Assembly: GCF_963855985.1 (NCBI RefSeq) | Contig: NC_087098.1 | Span: 13,846,501 to 13,910,500, forward strand | From: Ostrinia nubilalis | Taxonomy: Eukaryota > Arthropoda > Insecta > Lepidoptera > Crambidae | DNA length: 64,000 bases | Direction: 5' to 3' | Part shown: one piece after another, positions 55,601-63,129 of the stretch | Numbering within the stretch: position 1 is the first letter of the stretch | How the letters are laid out: every line of letters begins with the position of its first letter | The notes under the pieces: generated by a model | Told to the model about the DNA's origin: nothing | Seen by the model: the letters and a program-made list of their open reading frames with translations, nothing else | The model's database searches: none | Program-made: the position numbers and the translations under genes

Positions 55601-58240
55601 ATTCATTGTTTTTTATAATTCGTAATTTGTTTATTAAAGAGTACCTACCTACTTACTTTTTTTATCAGTCGATTGTAACATTTGATTTGGAAGATTTCAC
55701 TGTGGGTAAGATCAGTCAAGTCAAATGTTGGAAAACTAAAAATATTCTACAAAATACGAGAATGAATAATTGATTTGTTTTTAGTATTTCATCACACCAA
55801 TAAAATGACATAATACACGCGTGGGTAAACGTAGTAAAACACGAAAGCAGGTGTCATCGGAATCAGTAATCGGTATGTAGGTTGCACCTTCAAAACTTGG
55901 TGCACGTCAACTTTCTCCGGACTGCCGAATGCCGATGTTCCAAATCGATTAACGATTATAATTCGATTACGCAAGCGAGGATCGTTTCATTCCGATTCCG
56001 GAGTATCAATCAAGTTCTTAAAAACAAAAGAACGATATGGTAATTCAAACGTGTGACGCAACGAGGGAAACGAGCGTGCATTAAATTGGTTAAATCGACC
56101 TCACCGCGCGTGGCTGATCGTTAAATTCGATTAATTGTTGAACCAACAAGTTCTAAACCGTTTTATGTCTTCATACCACCTTCTATTCGGACACAAAGTA
56201 CGTGGAAAGTGTTTTATGTGTGCTCAAATTGTTTCCTATTGAGTAATATTACTATTTTGTTCGCAAGCGTCATTATATTTATTTGGTAGGCTAAATTTTA
56301 TTGCAAAATACATAACGTAATCTTATATTGCTTTTTGTAACTATCCAAAATATAAATTACTCCATCTATAAACGATAAATGTTTCCCACATTCATCGGTT
56401 ATAAATTAACTTAATATTCAAAACTTTAGTATCATACTTAAATGTGTAAAATGTAAGTATAATAATTATTTATTGAGATACTTTAAGACCGTCTGGTCAA
56501 AATTGATAGCAACTCTTTAATAAAGACAATGATATTTTTCTGAACTAAACACTATTTCTAATCAAATAGAGATCAGATCAATGGATGACAGCAGATCGCG
56601 GTCGAATATAAATTCAATTAGTCTAATAGTTGTGATGTAAAGTGACAGTGGCCATTTTTCTTAGCTGGCAGTACCTCAGGTGTCCCGAGTGGGCGCGGGA
56701 CAAGTGGCTCGCGTCCCACATATGGCCACTTTCCCAAACGCGCCGACAGCCGCGGGCGCAGGTCAAAAGTATGGCCACCTACTTTTAAACCCTGGGCTCT
56801 ATAACTGTGCAAGACGATTTCAATTTATGGTCCCTATTCACACTTTGGTTTTTATATGCATTTCGGGCGGATTTTGATCCTAATTATCTTTTTCTATAGG
56901 TTTTAGGTTATAAAAGAATCTTATTTCGATCCCCACCGAACGCTATTGGTAAACCGATATAAACATACAAATTACTAATGCCCGGTTTCACCATCAATCC
57001 CTAATTTTTAAGTGACCCCTATGGTAACACATGACAGGAATTTCGTTTTCATAGGGGTCACTTAAAAATTAGGGATTGATGGTTACCATCAATTTTACCA
57101 TCAGATGGTAAAACGGGCATAAAACTCTTTTAAAACTTAAAAAAAATGCTTAAATGTTCAAAGGACGTATTCAAAGCGCACCACACTGGATCGAGCCCAT
57201 ACAAAGCGTTGGACATCGCTTCCTTACTCAGTGTTTTTAAAATAAAATGAGATTGCGTCAACGTAGTAACTTCAAATTTTTACAGTGTAAGGTTGACAAG
57301 TTTATCTTTCTAATGTGATAGATTTTACTTATTAGATGGCAATTAATATAAGTGAAAAAAAATCTTAAAATATAGTGATGAAAAACTTGTATTTATTGTT
57401 CAATTAAAAGCAAATACTCACTCATTTTGGTCTGTTTCCATATTTAAAGAGTAACATAGTCTAACAATACTCTAAATTTATTCTCATTAAGTGTTAAAAT
57501 TATTAAAGAAATATTTTTGTAAACGCCTGATTTTTCATTGCACACAATCACTTTGTTCGATTTTGTCGAGCTTGTTTTCATATTCTGTTAACTGTTAGAT
57601 ACATAATCTAACAATACTCTAAATTTATTCTCATTAAGTGTTAAACTTATGAAAGAAATGTTTTTGCAAACGCCTGATTTTTCATTGCACACAATCACTT
57701 TGTTCGATTTTGTCGAGCTTGATTTTATATTCTGTTAGCTGTTAGATACATACTAATGCAATTTTATAGGGACTTAGCGGACTACAAAACTGACTCCAAT
57801 CAACAGATTGCCTAAGCCAATCTACGTTTGTAGCTAAAAACTGGTGCTCATTATAATGACACTACTTCTTCTTGCGACAAACAATGTCAATGAAATTATT
57901 GTTTTTTTTTTATAGTTATCTGATAAATAAAATGTGTAACTCAGTACCTACCTAACACAATCATAAATGAAGAAAAAAATACATACAAAATGTATGTATG
58001 GTATGTACTAAATTCAACGACAATCTTTTGAGATGATGACAATATGATTTTTTTACTATATCTGTTTTATAGTATTTCTTTATGTTCATAAAGTATTAAC
58101 TACGTTAGTACTTACCTCTGTTTATCTGAAGAGAGTGTATGCGAAAACAGCTCTAGTATCCTAGCTAAAGAACTAGCGCGATCTTTCATCGTGGTTTTTA
58201 ATAATGCATACAAATCTCTATTTGACTTGAGGTTTTTCAT
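25906..58240 (-). CDS. Multi-exon coiled-coil protein gene (whole model)
   Basis: Minus-strand model with 17 exons: 58240-58116, a missing exon, 51284-51216, 47603-47454, 41717-41325, 41130-40609, 40514-40408, 40329-40197, 40113-40009, 39615-39446, 38561-38351, 36654-36445, 36191-36054, 35930-35694, 35131-34946, 34392-33862, 28145-27948, 26857-26789, 25962-25906. From 51284 onward the frame is continuous for 1,161 residues. The protein is dominated by coiled coil (for example KKLESERDTYKKCF), with a Ser/Pro-rich segment (SPGSRIKDSASPELKRMDSG) and a C-terminus with Cys and Ala-rich helix. No membrane segments, catalytic motifs or known domain were recognised, so a structural or scaffold role is only an inference. 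Nearly all internal exons are phase 0 on both sides. Confidence 0.75.
26465..26633. mobile_element. Foldback MITE in an intron
   Basis: GAGCCCCGATTACGGTAA on the left is mirrored by TTACCGTAATCGGGGCTC. The arms extend about 75 bases and include TCGATTCTGCGATA on the left, mirrored by TATCGCAGAATCGA on the right. Confidence 0.75.
26789..26857 (-). CDS. Coiled-coil gene, penultimate exon
   Basis: The acceptor ATTGTTACAG and donor GTT/GTAAGT bound 23 codons, EVLDHGDVKIMEEQLANAIE then SIV. Phase is 0 on both sides. It is too short to be seen as an ORF and is supported by splice consensus and frame. Confidence 0.7.
27090..27279 (+). mobile_element. Helitron-like element, partial
   Basis: Ends GCGTGCGGCCGCTAG before T and contains TGAAATTTGGCATGCAGGTA, shared with the element at 778-1257. 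The left end is not defined. Confidence 0.6.
27332..27575 (-). pseudogene. RTE-type tail fragments
   Basis: A minus-strand RTE 3' piece is visible as CTTCACCAGATCGTCGGTCC on the plus strand, equivalent to the DLVKVAG region. It is followed by a short opposite-oriented tail TTGTCCAGCAGTGGACATAT. Confidence 0.6.
27733..27880. mobile_element. MITE with 37-bp near-perfect TIRs
   Basis: TAAAGCCTGGTCCGTGAGCA continuing to CGTCCAAT is mirrored exactly at the right end. The core of about 75 bases is GC-richer. It lies in the intron after the exon at 27948-28145. Confidence 0.8.
27948..28145 (-). CDS. Coiled-coil gene, third-last exon (source of the tandem array)
   Basis: The acceptor GTGTTTTAG precedes GAGTGGCAG and the donor is GAG/GTATGA. 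The 66 codons begin EWQRAVSSMTYAVPGAGGEF and continue as an Ala/Cys-rich helix (ARLASVSCACAAARLCAAVP). GC content is far higher than the surroundings. The first ~57 bases and the acceptor are reproduced in every unit of the upstream array (28146-33420). Confidence 0.75.
28146..33420. repeat. 5.2-kb tandem array of exon-acceptor units
   Basis: About 22 units follow the real exon. They are spaced mostly 191-196 or 295-299 bases, with exceptions of 122 and 210. Each has the GC-rich exon start with its 3' splice site, an intron piece (AAACCCGAAC, TTTCGAAATA, CAACTGACTA), and TATCCTACTAATATTAT, which resembles a Helitron 5' end. Long units add ATGGCTGTGACATACGGACG, GGACAGACAGACAGACATGA and an ACGGAACCCT/AGGGTTCCGT hairpin. 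A block from about 29592 is repeated 1,486 bases later, so the array has higher-order structure. Plus-strand ORFs here are repeat artefacts. Confidence 0.95.
33862..34392 (-). CDS. Coiled-coil gene exon (177 codons)
   Basis: The acceptor GTTCTCAG precedes GTGGAATC and the donor is GAG/GTCAGT. It encodes VESLEKQLAITQKALQQCKR (coiled coil), a Tyr/Ser-rich middle, and a C-terminal part with CSCPSMRSQLVSQLIEDLFD and AKITNYLLMAISKELV. Reading through the donor reaches a stop 12 codons later, so this could be an alternative last exon. Splicing to 28145 keeps phase 0. Confidence 0.8.
34946..35131 (-). CDS. Coiled-coil gene exon (62 codons)
   Basis: The acceptor ACTTTTCAG precedes AAAGAAATG and the donor is GAG/GTAACG. 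It encodes KEMEQLRKINKQLDDDLKSH onwards with clear heptad-like spacing. Phase is 0 on both sides. Confidence 0.85.
35538..35680 (+). pseudogene. RTE tail fragment
   Basis: Plus-strand AAGGTGGACCGACGACATCA, GGACGCAGGCCGCTACC and ATGTTCAGCAGTGGGCGTCC form the 3' terminus of an RTE-like element, inserted in an intron. Confidence 0.65.
35694..35930 (-). CDS. Coiled-coil gene exon (79 codons)
   Basis: The acceptor CATTTCAG precedes GTAAAGAAA and the donor is AAG/GTGCAT. It encodes VKKLESERDTYKKCFEPMKK and on to DTEAKKSETAFKALDAKFK. Phase is 0 on both sides. Confidence 0.8.
36054..36191 (-). CDS. Coiled-coil gene exon (46 codons)
   Basis: The acceptor TTCTATACAG precedes GATGCGG and the donor is AAA/GTAGGT. 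It encodes DAVCDQVKVNAARITYEQHC followed by a less charged stretch ending MYETWHMLK. Phase is 0 on both sides. Confidence 0.75.
36229..36428 (+). pseudogene. RTE tail fragment
   Basis: Starts GCTGGCATTGCCACTTCAGC and ends ATGTTCAGCAGTGGATATCC then TGTGGCTGAAATGATGA, the usual RTE 3' end with a short TGA-rich tail. Confidence 0.6.
36445..36654 (-). CDS. Coiled-coil gene exon (70 codons)
   Basis: The acceptor AAATTTCAG precedes CTGCCAGTA and the donor is AAG/GTAAAG. It encodes LPVDPTMGSKIRALLITEQE and a long helix with RVAELERREQAYLEML. Phase is 0 on both sides. Confidence 0.85.
37608..37872 (+). mobile_element. Helitron-like element with (GTCT)n, copy 2
   Basis: Near-identical to 6655-6915 from end to end, with the same TC start, hairpin and CTAG end. 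The GTCT tract is slightly longer. The 12 bases ATCCCAACTAAT are doubled at the 5' junction. Inserted in an intron of the coiled-coil gene. Confidence 0.85.
38351..38561 (-). CDS. Coiled-coil gene exon (211 bases)
   Basis: The acceptor TTGATTACAG precedes ACTCATAAC and completes the split Lys codon of the previous exon. The donor is AAG/GTTTGT. It encodes a strongly charged coiled coil, for example RIKELEEELETTKRQMAAAV. Confidence 0.85.
39136..39350 (+). pseudogene. RTE tail fragment
   Basis: Contains GGTGGACCGACGATCTGGTA, GGTTGCGGGAAGAACCTGGA and TTTGTCCAGCAGAGGACGTT followed by ATTTGGCTGAAACGACG. Confidence 0.65.
39446..39615 (-). CDS. Coiled-coil gene exon (170 bases)
   Basis: The acceptor GTGATTGCAG precedes CGAGCGCTG and the donor is CTCAA/GTAAGT (phase 2). 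It encodes RALISRMAPYSQDTKAFIAQ then GCGALVAWNDINTSSAP. GC-rich third positions contrast with the intron around it. The WN motif also occurs in the next upstream exon (IAWNVVQAIG). Confidence 0.85.
40009..40113 (-). CDS. Coiled-coil gene exon (35 codons)
   Basis: The acceptor ATTGTTCCAG precedes AATGAACTT and the donor is CAG/GTAATT. It encodes NELLTRLDKLEKAVPALIAW then NVVQAIGVNMSPGGQ. Phase is 0 on both sides. Confidence 0.8.
40197..40329 (-). CDS. Coiled-coil gene exon (133 bases)
   Basis: The acceptor TATTTTTAG precedes GCTTGAAAT and completes a split Gln codon. The donor is GAG/GTAATC. It encodes LEMDYELCSAQLRDMTEQRE onwards, a coiled coil. Confidence 0.8.
40408..40514 (-). CDS. Coiled-coil gene exon (107 bases)
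   Basis: The acceptor TTTTTACAG precedes GAGCTTGAA and the donor is GCA/GTAAGT (phase 2). It encodes ELESQLSELQEKYERLEEDC then CELEEIENDTRLHWQ, a typical acidic coiled coil. Confidence 0.8.
40609..41130 (-). CDS. Coiled-coil gene exon (174 codons)
   Basis: The acceptor TGTGTTACAG precedes GCTAAACCT and the donor is CAG/GTAATT. The first half is polar and probably disordered (KSEPDIPSHKIQKAIATVTP). The second half is coiled coil (YERRLKFLEGKISIYEAAQD). Phase is 0 on both sides. Confidence 0.85.
41325..41717 (-). CDS. Coiled-coil gene exon (131 codons)
   Basis: The acceptor TTTCTTTGCAG precedes GGAACTAGG and the donor is CAA/GTAAGT. It encodes a Ser/Pro-rich, probably phosphorylated stretch (DSDSGCVSPGSRIKDSASPE, YKSPHTPSSPCNP) followed by helix with DHLEQMILNAASAEDRTCLE. 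Phase is 0 on both sides. Confidence 0.85.
41740..43870. other. Intron, repeats only
   Basis: Contains a word common in lepidopteran repeats (CAGGTGATCCGTCTGCTCGT at 42311-42330), a decayed Helitron end (GTAGCCGCGGGCAAAAGCTAG near 42890), and a block rich in ATCG words at about 43100-43350. The block begins near CTTACACATGGTGACTTTTT and ends near a mirrored GTGTATGTGTAAAG, perhaps a DNA element. No exon was seen. Confidence 0.45.
43882..44080. mobile_element. hAT-like MITE with 8-bp TSD
   Basis: GGGTCCCCTA at the left and TAGGGGACCC at the right are flanked by AGGCTCTA on both sides (43874-43881 and 44081-44088). The arms continue inward with CTGTAGCGACGAA and its mirror TTCGTCGCTACAG. Confidence 0.75.
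45369..45571 (+). mobile_element. Helitron-like element
   Basis: Starts TCTATACTTTAATATTATAA after A and ends GCCGCGGGCGGAAAGCTAG before T, with the CGCG hairpin just inside. It contains ACGGATTTTGATGAAACTTT, a shared internal word of this group. Confidence 0.75.
46517..46735 (-). mobile_element. Helitron-like element, inverted
   Basis: On the plus strand it begins CTAGCTTTTGCCCGCGGCTT and ends near ATAATATTACATAGTAGGAT, the reverse of the usual TC...TAATATTAT start. The 5' end is slightly rearranged. Confidence 0.65.
47454..47603 (-). CDS. Coiled-coil gene exon (50 codons)
   Basis: The acceptor TTGTACAG precedes TCATGCGGG and the donor is AAG/GTAAGC. It encodes SCGQCRSAAERAAASARECS and on to IELMEFRLLELEDAHPDK. 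GC-rich, with a Cys-x2-Cys start and an Ala/Arg-rich helix. Phase is 0 on both sides. Confidence 0.8.
47668..47840. mobile_element. MITE with ~40-bp TIRs
   Basis: CAAACCACCGATTTTTTATC and TATCGGCCGATAGTTTAGTC on the left are mirrored by GACTAAAAACCGGTGGTCTG on the right. A smaller foldback follows at about 47868-47960 (GGATGCGCACC mirrored by GGCGCGCATC). Confidence 0.65.
48800..48922 (-). pseudogene. RTE tail fragment
   Basis: ATCATCATCGTCATTTCAGC, CGTCCACTGCTGAACATAGG and TAGCGGCCTGCGTCCAGCGC form the reverse complement of an RTE 3' terminus. Confidence 0.7.
49746..49946. repeat. Inverted repeat, ~47-bp arms
   Basis: ACGCCTTACAGAACATCTTG onward to about 49793 is mirrored at about 49899-49946 with one or two mismatches, around a loop of about 105 bases. 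It may be a small MITE or an RNA hairpin if transcribed. Confidence 0.75.
50070..50300 (+). other. Unassigned 76-codon ORF
   Basis: Reads as a hydrophilic peptide with SSSDGFSWNDETFEQVYKRG and RVTLQSVAKSLKERL, more gene-like than neighbouring ORFs. An AATAAA overlaps the last codons. No homology is recognised, and it runs opposite to the coiled-coil gene inside its intron. It could be a transposon fragment or a terminal exon. Confidence 0.2.
50787..51054. mobile_element. MITE, 'CTTGGCC' family, complete copy
   Basis: The left end CGAGTGTTCCAATGACTTGG and the right end, read inverted, CGAGTATTCCAACAACTTGG continue inward with ACTTTTAGCTTGGTCCACGG on both sides, giving TIRs of about 50 bp. Two further members lie within 1.3 kb. 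Confidence 0.75.
51216..51284 (-). CDS. Coiled-coil gene exon (23 codons)
   Basis: The acceptor TTGTTGCAG precedes GGTAAAGAG and the donor is AGG/GTAAGT. It encodes GKEKTNREDLKTDIQHRKET then FYR. Only this frame is open, so the exon needs an upstream exon ending in phase 0. Confidence 0.7.
51354..51506. repeat. MITE, 'CTTGGCC' family, partial copy
   Basis: Begins GTCTTCCAGTGACTTGGCCC and carries ACTTTTAGCTTGGTACACCG. It ends near AAATCTACTCTGGAATC, lacking the full right TIR. Confidence 0.6.
52115..52290. repeat. MITE, 'CTTGGCC' family, third copy
   Basis: Begins GAGTGTTCCAGTGACTTGGC and ends with a short mirrored CAAGTCACTGGAA. The interior AGAGTAGATTTTTGT is shared with the other two copies. 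Confidence 0.65.
53890..54195 (+). mobile_element. Helitron-like element, relative of 778-1257
   Basis: Shares GTCAATTCTGTACATGAAAT, GGGGGTGATTAGTGATCGAT and CCAAAAATGCAATCAGTAAA with 778-1257. It then has a GTCT tract and ends near GTCACGGGCACAGCTAGT. Confidence 0.65.
54720..54784. repeat. Hairpin
   Basis: GTACGAGTCTCAGATCATAG is mirrored by CTATGATCAGTCTGAGGTAC around AAGGGTTTTAGGGAAGAAACCTT, itself partly paired. Confidence 0.7.
56985..57118. repeat. MITE-like foldback (family of 15116-15229)
   Basis: TTTCACCATCAATCCCTAAT is mirrored by ATTAGGGATTGATGG, with CCCGGTTT/AAAACGGG outer ends. It contains GTGACCCCTATGGTAACACA as in the other copy. An extra TTACCATCAATTTTACCATC lies near the right end. 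Confidence 0.7.
57461..57755. repeat. Two-copy tandem duplication, unit 147 bp
   Basis: CTAACAATACTCTAAATTTA begins at 57461 and again at 57608. The units differ at only a few positions, suggesting a fairly recent duplication of non-coding intron sequence. Confidence 0.85.
58116..58240 (-). CDS. Coiled-coil gene, putative first coding exon
   Basis: The ATG at 58240 (TAAAATGAAAAAC) starts MKNLKSNRDLYALLKTTMKD then RASSLARILELFSHTLSSDK, and the donor CAGAG/GTAAGT is strong (phase 2). ATTCAG at about 58260 may be an acceptor for a non-coding first exon. An alternative start at 58318 adds a hydrophobic N-terminus and seems less likely. The link to the downstream exons is inferred from strand and location only. 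Confidence 0.5.
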
Positions 58241-58319
58241 TTTAATGAGTATTTTTACTGAATTGCACACGATAAACAACTCATAAACCAAAATAAACAT
58301 CTTTGGTTTACCTGACATT

Positions 58320-61300
58320 ATTTTAGTGTAACGAATTTTACCTAAGTTAATTTTGCTATGCGGAAAAATGAGGCGCTTTTATTTAGTTTTTTGTGATTTT
58401 CTCGAAAATAGGGATGAATAAGGGTCTAAAAACTGAGTAATAATATCGCCCACGTTGTCATCTATCATCTCTCATTCATGGTTTGTTAAAGATCGCCCAA
58501 GATGTCAACTAAAACACGCAGTTTTCATTAAAAAAAATACCTTTTAAAAATACGTCAAAATAGCCAAGCTAGAAGTTTTTTAGGCACTCATTTTAACACA
58601 CAGATTAAGATAAAGGTATAAGATAATACATTAATAAGTAATAACATAAAACCAGTGAACGAAATTGGATAAATTGACAATACAAACAGAAGTCAGAAAA
58701 TCCATGATTTTGACTTTGTTCACTTTACGGTCGCACCACATAACTATGATAGTAGATCATGACTTGATATTAGTGATATTTGATAGAATGAAGTCTCATC
58801 TTTCAATTTATATGCAAATCAATCTTGTTTTAAGTAGTTGCATTTAAAGCACCATGTCCAACACCTTGTATGGGCTCGATCCACCGTGCGCACCTGAGAA
58901 TGCCGGCTCTTCCGTACATTATTATACAATAATTACACATTATGACCACAAAGTGGGATTAATATGAGTCATGTAAGTCCGACGTTGTGTCCGACGTGTC
59001 AAATGAATCATAAGTCATGATTGCACAATCGATGTCAAAGCGTTTGTAAAGATACGAGAGAAAACTATCATGGAAGATCTTATAGTAGGTTGTTAAATGA
59101 TGGATTTTGTCAATTTCCCTGATTTTTCTGAGCTCGGCCTCTTGGGCCTGGGGCCCGTGGCATTCTGCCAGCCCTGGCACCCGATAGTTACACCACTGTT
59201 TGGTGGTCCACTGCTATGTAATTATCTATGCACATTGCACAGTGACACTGGTGACACTGTGCATGCATAATTTTCATTGAAGCAGAGTTCAGCAGACCAC
59301 CAAATAGTGGCGTAACTATAAGGTGGCAGGGCTGCCTTTTGACAGACAAAGTCATGCTTCATGGTCGAGCTAAACTCTTATGTTGCAATTGTTGCAAACC
59401 CATGCAAGTATAATATCGCTCGGAAGTAGATATCCGCTCCCAATCGATTAGTATCAACGGATATTGTTCTTATAAGACTTTTATTGGACGAAAGAAATGA
59501 ATCCGACATAATATTTTGCAATTATTAGTTCTCACTACAAAAAACTTCATTCTACAAGAAGCATGTAAGTAACGATTTAATTAATTAACCTAAATCTGCT
59601 GGATAGCTAGTATACTTATCCATTTTGTGTGTAACTGGCCTTAACTATTTATTATGCAACAAAATCCCTTAAAGTCCCTCAGTCACGATGGTTTTTATGG
59701 TTTTACTGAATGAAACCAAACACAAAACCTGTCTTGAATGCATTGCACGCCCATGGGTAGGGTAACCATACTACAGGATGTCCACAACCCATCCTACAGC
59801 TGATTACGCTATTGCTAGATATTTGACCCTAATAGTTTTTTATTATAGGTGTTAAAAATGATGCGTTGCGATTATGATGATAGTGATTTATATACATCCA
59901 TACATTTTTTATTGTGACGTGATAAAAACAACAAAACAAATAATATAAAAGAAATGCAATTGCATTGATAGTCAAAAGAAGTGTGGATATGCAAACGGGA
60001 CTCTAGATTCTACTTGGTTAAATAAAATAGAGTCAAATCAGTCCACAAATGGTTTATGAAATTAAATAACTATAATGTCCGGGAAAAAATACTTAACTTT
60101 GGGCCAATCTTCATAAGATACGAGAGGTGAACCTGTATCCTTAATGCACCGACAAAAAAACTTATGCAGTTTTTTACGGCGTAATCCTTCTTTCCTCAGG
60201 TGTAAAGTCGAAAGTGGTCTAACACAAAAGTTGGAAAAAAATTGTCATAAAAAGAAGGTTCCGTGTAATGTTTTATGAACGTAGATAATGTAGGGTTAAA
60301 AAAAGAAGTTAACTTTGGTACGAAACAAGACAAATTGTTAATAACAAGTGAGATAAAATTGTTAATAAACAAATAACATAAAATACCAAAAATATTTACA
60401 ACAACAAGGCAAATAATTAAAAAAAAATCATGGGACAATATACGAAAGTTATACTTGCTTATTATAATCTATACATTATATTAGTATAGATTCTACTTAT
60501 ACTAATACGATACTTTATTATCATAGAGCTGAAGAGTTTGTATGTTGAACATTTTAATGTAAGGAACTGCTGCAATCCTGTTCCTATTTGAGAAATTACT
60601 TGTGTTGGATAGTCCATTTATCGACAAGATTATAACCGTCTTGTTACAACCAATAGGAGCAGAGCATCAGTGACAAATGTTGCGAAGACGTGAAAAGACA
60701 TTCAAAACTCATCAGTTTTATGAAAATTCGAGGAGCAGAGAAGTGTCTTTAATAACCAATCAGTTTTCATTCTTTCCACATCTCCTCTCCACTCAGTTTC
60801 GATGCAAATAAATCGCGTGGAAATTAAGAGAGAAGTCTCATTTTTCTATAGAATTTGACAAGGGCGGCGGCGCAGAGCGGTGCGGAGTGTGTTTTCCTTT
60901 CACAACAGCTGAGAGTTACGCATCGCCCAGAACACAATATCTACTCTCTTCTCCGCTCCGCTTTGGTAGTAATAAAGTTAATGTTCCTTCGGAATAGAGC
61001 AACAACCACGAGCTGTCAAACGAAACCAATTTTGCGTGTCACTGAAGTGTCAGTGTCAGGATTATTTCACTGTTTTGTACAATAAATCAATCACTGATGA
61101 CTGGCATCACGTTTCTAAAGCACTTTTCTCATAAACATCCACGATTTCACTCACGTAAAATCTGAAAATATATCAGAATTCAAATTTTCAGCGTCACACT
61201 GCGTACCTCTGAACTGTCAAATAGTTGCAAAAAATGGTTCTGTTTGACGTGGCAGCGACAGCATTACTCATCTAGTTTTATCACACAGTGTTGCTAGTAG

Positions 61301-61990
61301 TGACATCTCGCTCACTCAGTTCTTTGTTGCTCTATTCCGCTAGGTATATTAACTTAATGAAATAGCCTGCTACCTTCGCCGCACATCTCTCGTCTCCGCT
61401 CCGCTCCGCTGGTGAAAACGTGGCCTTACTTTTGGCGCGGACCAAGCTTGGTTACGTTTGCTTTCGTCACGCGTTCGTTGGCCGCGATGCGCGTGAGCAG
61501 GTTTCACGGGTTCGAGATGTGGAGCATTGGGTTATGTTAAAAGAATAAATGTTAAATAAATACTAATAAATTCTTGGATATTATTCACCGCTATCCAGTC
61601 TCAAACTAGATTGTATCATTGATAATAATACATCAGAATATAAACTTAACATTTACTGCTTGGATTAGCTTAACACTGTTAAAAAATAAGTAAATAAATG
61701 AATCTGTTTTCGATCTTCCAAGAAAACAAATTATTTTATATTATCTACTTCCACAAACATTATGAATCAGTCATAATCTTTTGATATACTTACATAAACA
61801 GACTGACAGACAAGAAAGCTACTTTGTTTTCTACTATGTAGTGATTTACCAGAGACAAACGGAGTTACGGCGTATACGTCTATTGTACTCTCGTCTCCAA
61901 ATATTATATCGAGAGAAGAGAAACTTCACCACAGTGACACCATGACTTGTGTATTCGGTGTTCCCACGACGTCCTATCTACACACGAGAT
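58320..61990. other. Intergenic, no gene seen
   Basis: Upstream of the coiled-coil gene. Holds the foldback at 59169-59334 and GC-richer blocks with TCCGCTCCGCT near 60950 and 61400, shared with 54830-54920. No exon was recognised. Confidence 0.45.
59169..59334. mobile_element. 166-bp MITE with nested palindrome
   Basis: CAGCCCTGGCACC and ATAGTTACACCACTGTTTGG on the left are mirrored by CCAAATAGTGGCGTAACTAT and GGGCTG on the right. The centre holds GCACAGTGACACTGGTGACA with GTGTCACTGTGC-type symmetry. Confidence 0.7.
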
Positions 61991-61998
61991 GAACCTAT

Positions 61999-63129
61999 GG
62001 GTGCGTGACAGTTTATATAAGTTTATATGATATAAATTCATTTCAATAACGTTCATATTGTATAATAAACGTATGTTATAATAACACTTGATATAATTTT
62101 TTAACATATAATGTTTACTTCATATAATAAATCATTTCTAATAATATCATTTCAGATACCAATCACAACGCATAAAGACATTTGATATAAACCTTACTTA
62201 ATCTAAGACTCATTTGATGTAATTTTGTTTAATATAAATATTATTTCACATAACCATTACTTGTAATAAATATTATTTGTTATACTCTTTCATTGATATA
62301 ATTTCTGATAGATATAACTTTAAGTATGTTCTTTTTTAGCTTGACTTCTAAATGACTTTAGTGACAAAAACGAATCGCCGTAAAACCGACTCCACGTAGT
62401 CTTGTCTGCCCTACCCCTAGAGTGTAATTTAGAAGCGCGTAGGCACGGAGGGGCGAGGCGGCCCGCGGGCTGAGGAGCAGGTGGCTGGAAGCGAGGCGCC
62501 GCGGCTGAGGCTGGCCGGCGAAGCCGGCCAGCAAGCCGAAGACGCGGTGTCGAGCGAAAGCCATCTGCGACGATTAGCACGCGAGGGACCGCCAGAGCCC
62601 CGCAGTGCCGGAGCCGTGACAGAAGTCTCAAGTTTTTAGTCAAATTTGCATGCTGCATGCCTGCATGCCTGCTTGCTTGCTTGCTTGCCTGCTTGCTTGC
62701 TTGCTTGCTTGCCTGCTTGCTTGCTTGCTTGCCTGCTTGCTTGCCTGCTTGCCTGCTTGCTAGCTTGCTTGCCTGCTTGCTAGCTTGCTTGCCTGCATGC
62801 TTGCCTGCATGCTAGCTTGCTTGCTTGCTCGCTTGCTTGCTTGCTTGCTGCATGCAATGCTTATTATAACAAATGAACTTTATATAAAATTTTATTATTG
62901 TTATATGATTTAAGTTTTATAGGAAAAGAATTTTATCTCATTTGATTGTTCGACATTTTATTTTTATATGATTTGAATGTTATTTGTTTTAAATAGTATA
63001 CATTGTAAGTTTTATAGAAAATATTCATTATATCAAACCATTTTATATCAGTTAATAGTTATTTGTCTTAAAATTATTCGTTTTAAAATTATATTATTCG
63101 TTTATTATAGTAAATAATTATTATATTAA
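61999..63129 (-). mobile_element. Mutator-like element, copy 2, inverted and interrupted
   Basis: Reverse complement of 12016-13442, starting GGGTGCGTGACAGTTTATAT. It includes the same GC-rich core with hairpin (62395-62620) and the GCAA-type microsatellite. It lacks the nested Helitron. Homology stops at TTAA (63126-63129), where another element begins. Confidence 0.8.

Larger units (their letters stand above)
52320..58100. other. First intron(s) of the coiled-coil gene, missing exon expected here
   Basis: An exon entered in phase 2 and left in phase 0 should lie between 51284 and 58116. I could not identify it. Candidates with good donors, such as 54385 (CTTAAG/GTGAGT on the minus strand), fall in repeat sequence (CGGCCGAAGGTGGAAGC). 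Repeats seen are listed separately, and the GAGCGAAAAAGAGATGTGG block near 54850 recurs near 60700-60960. Confidence 0.4.
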
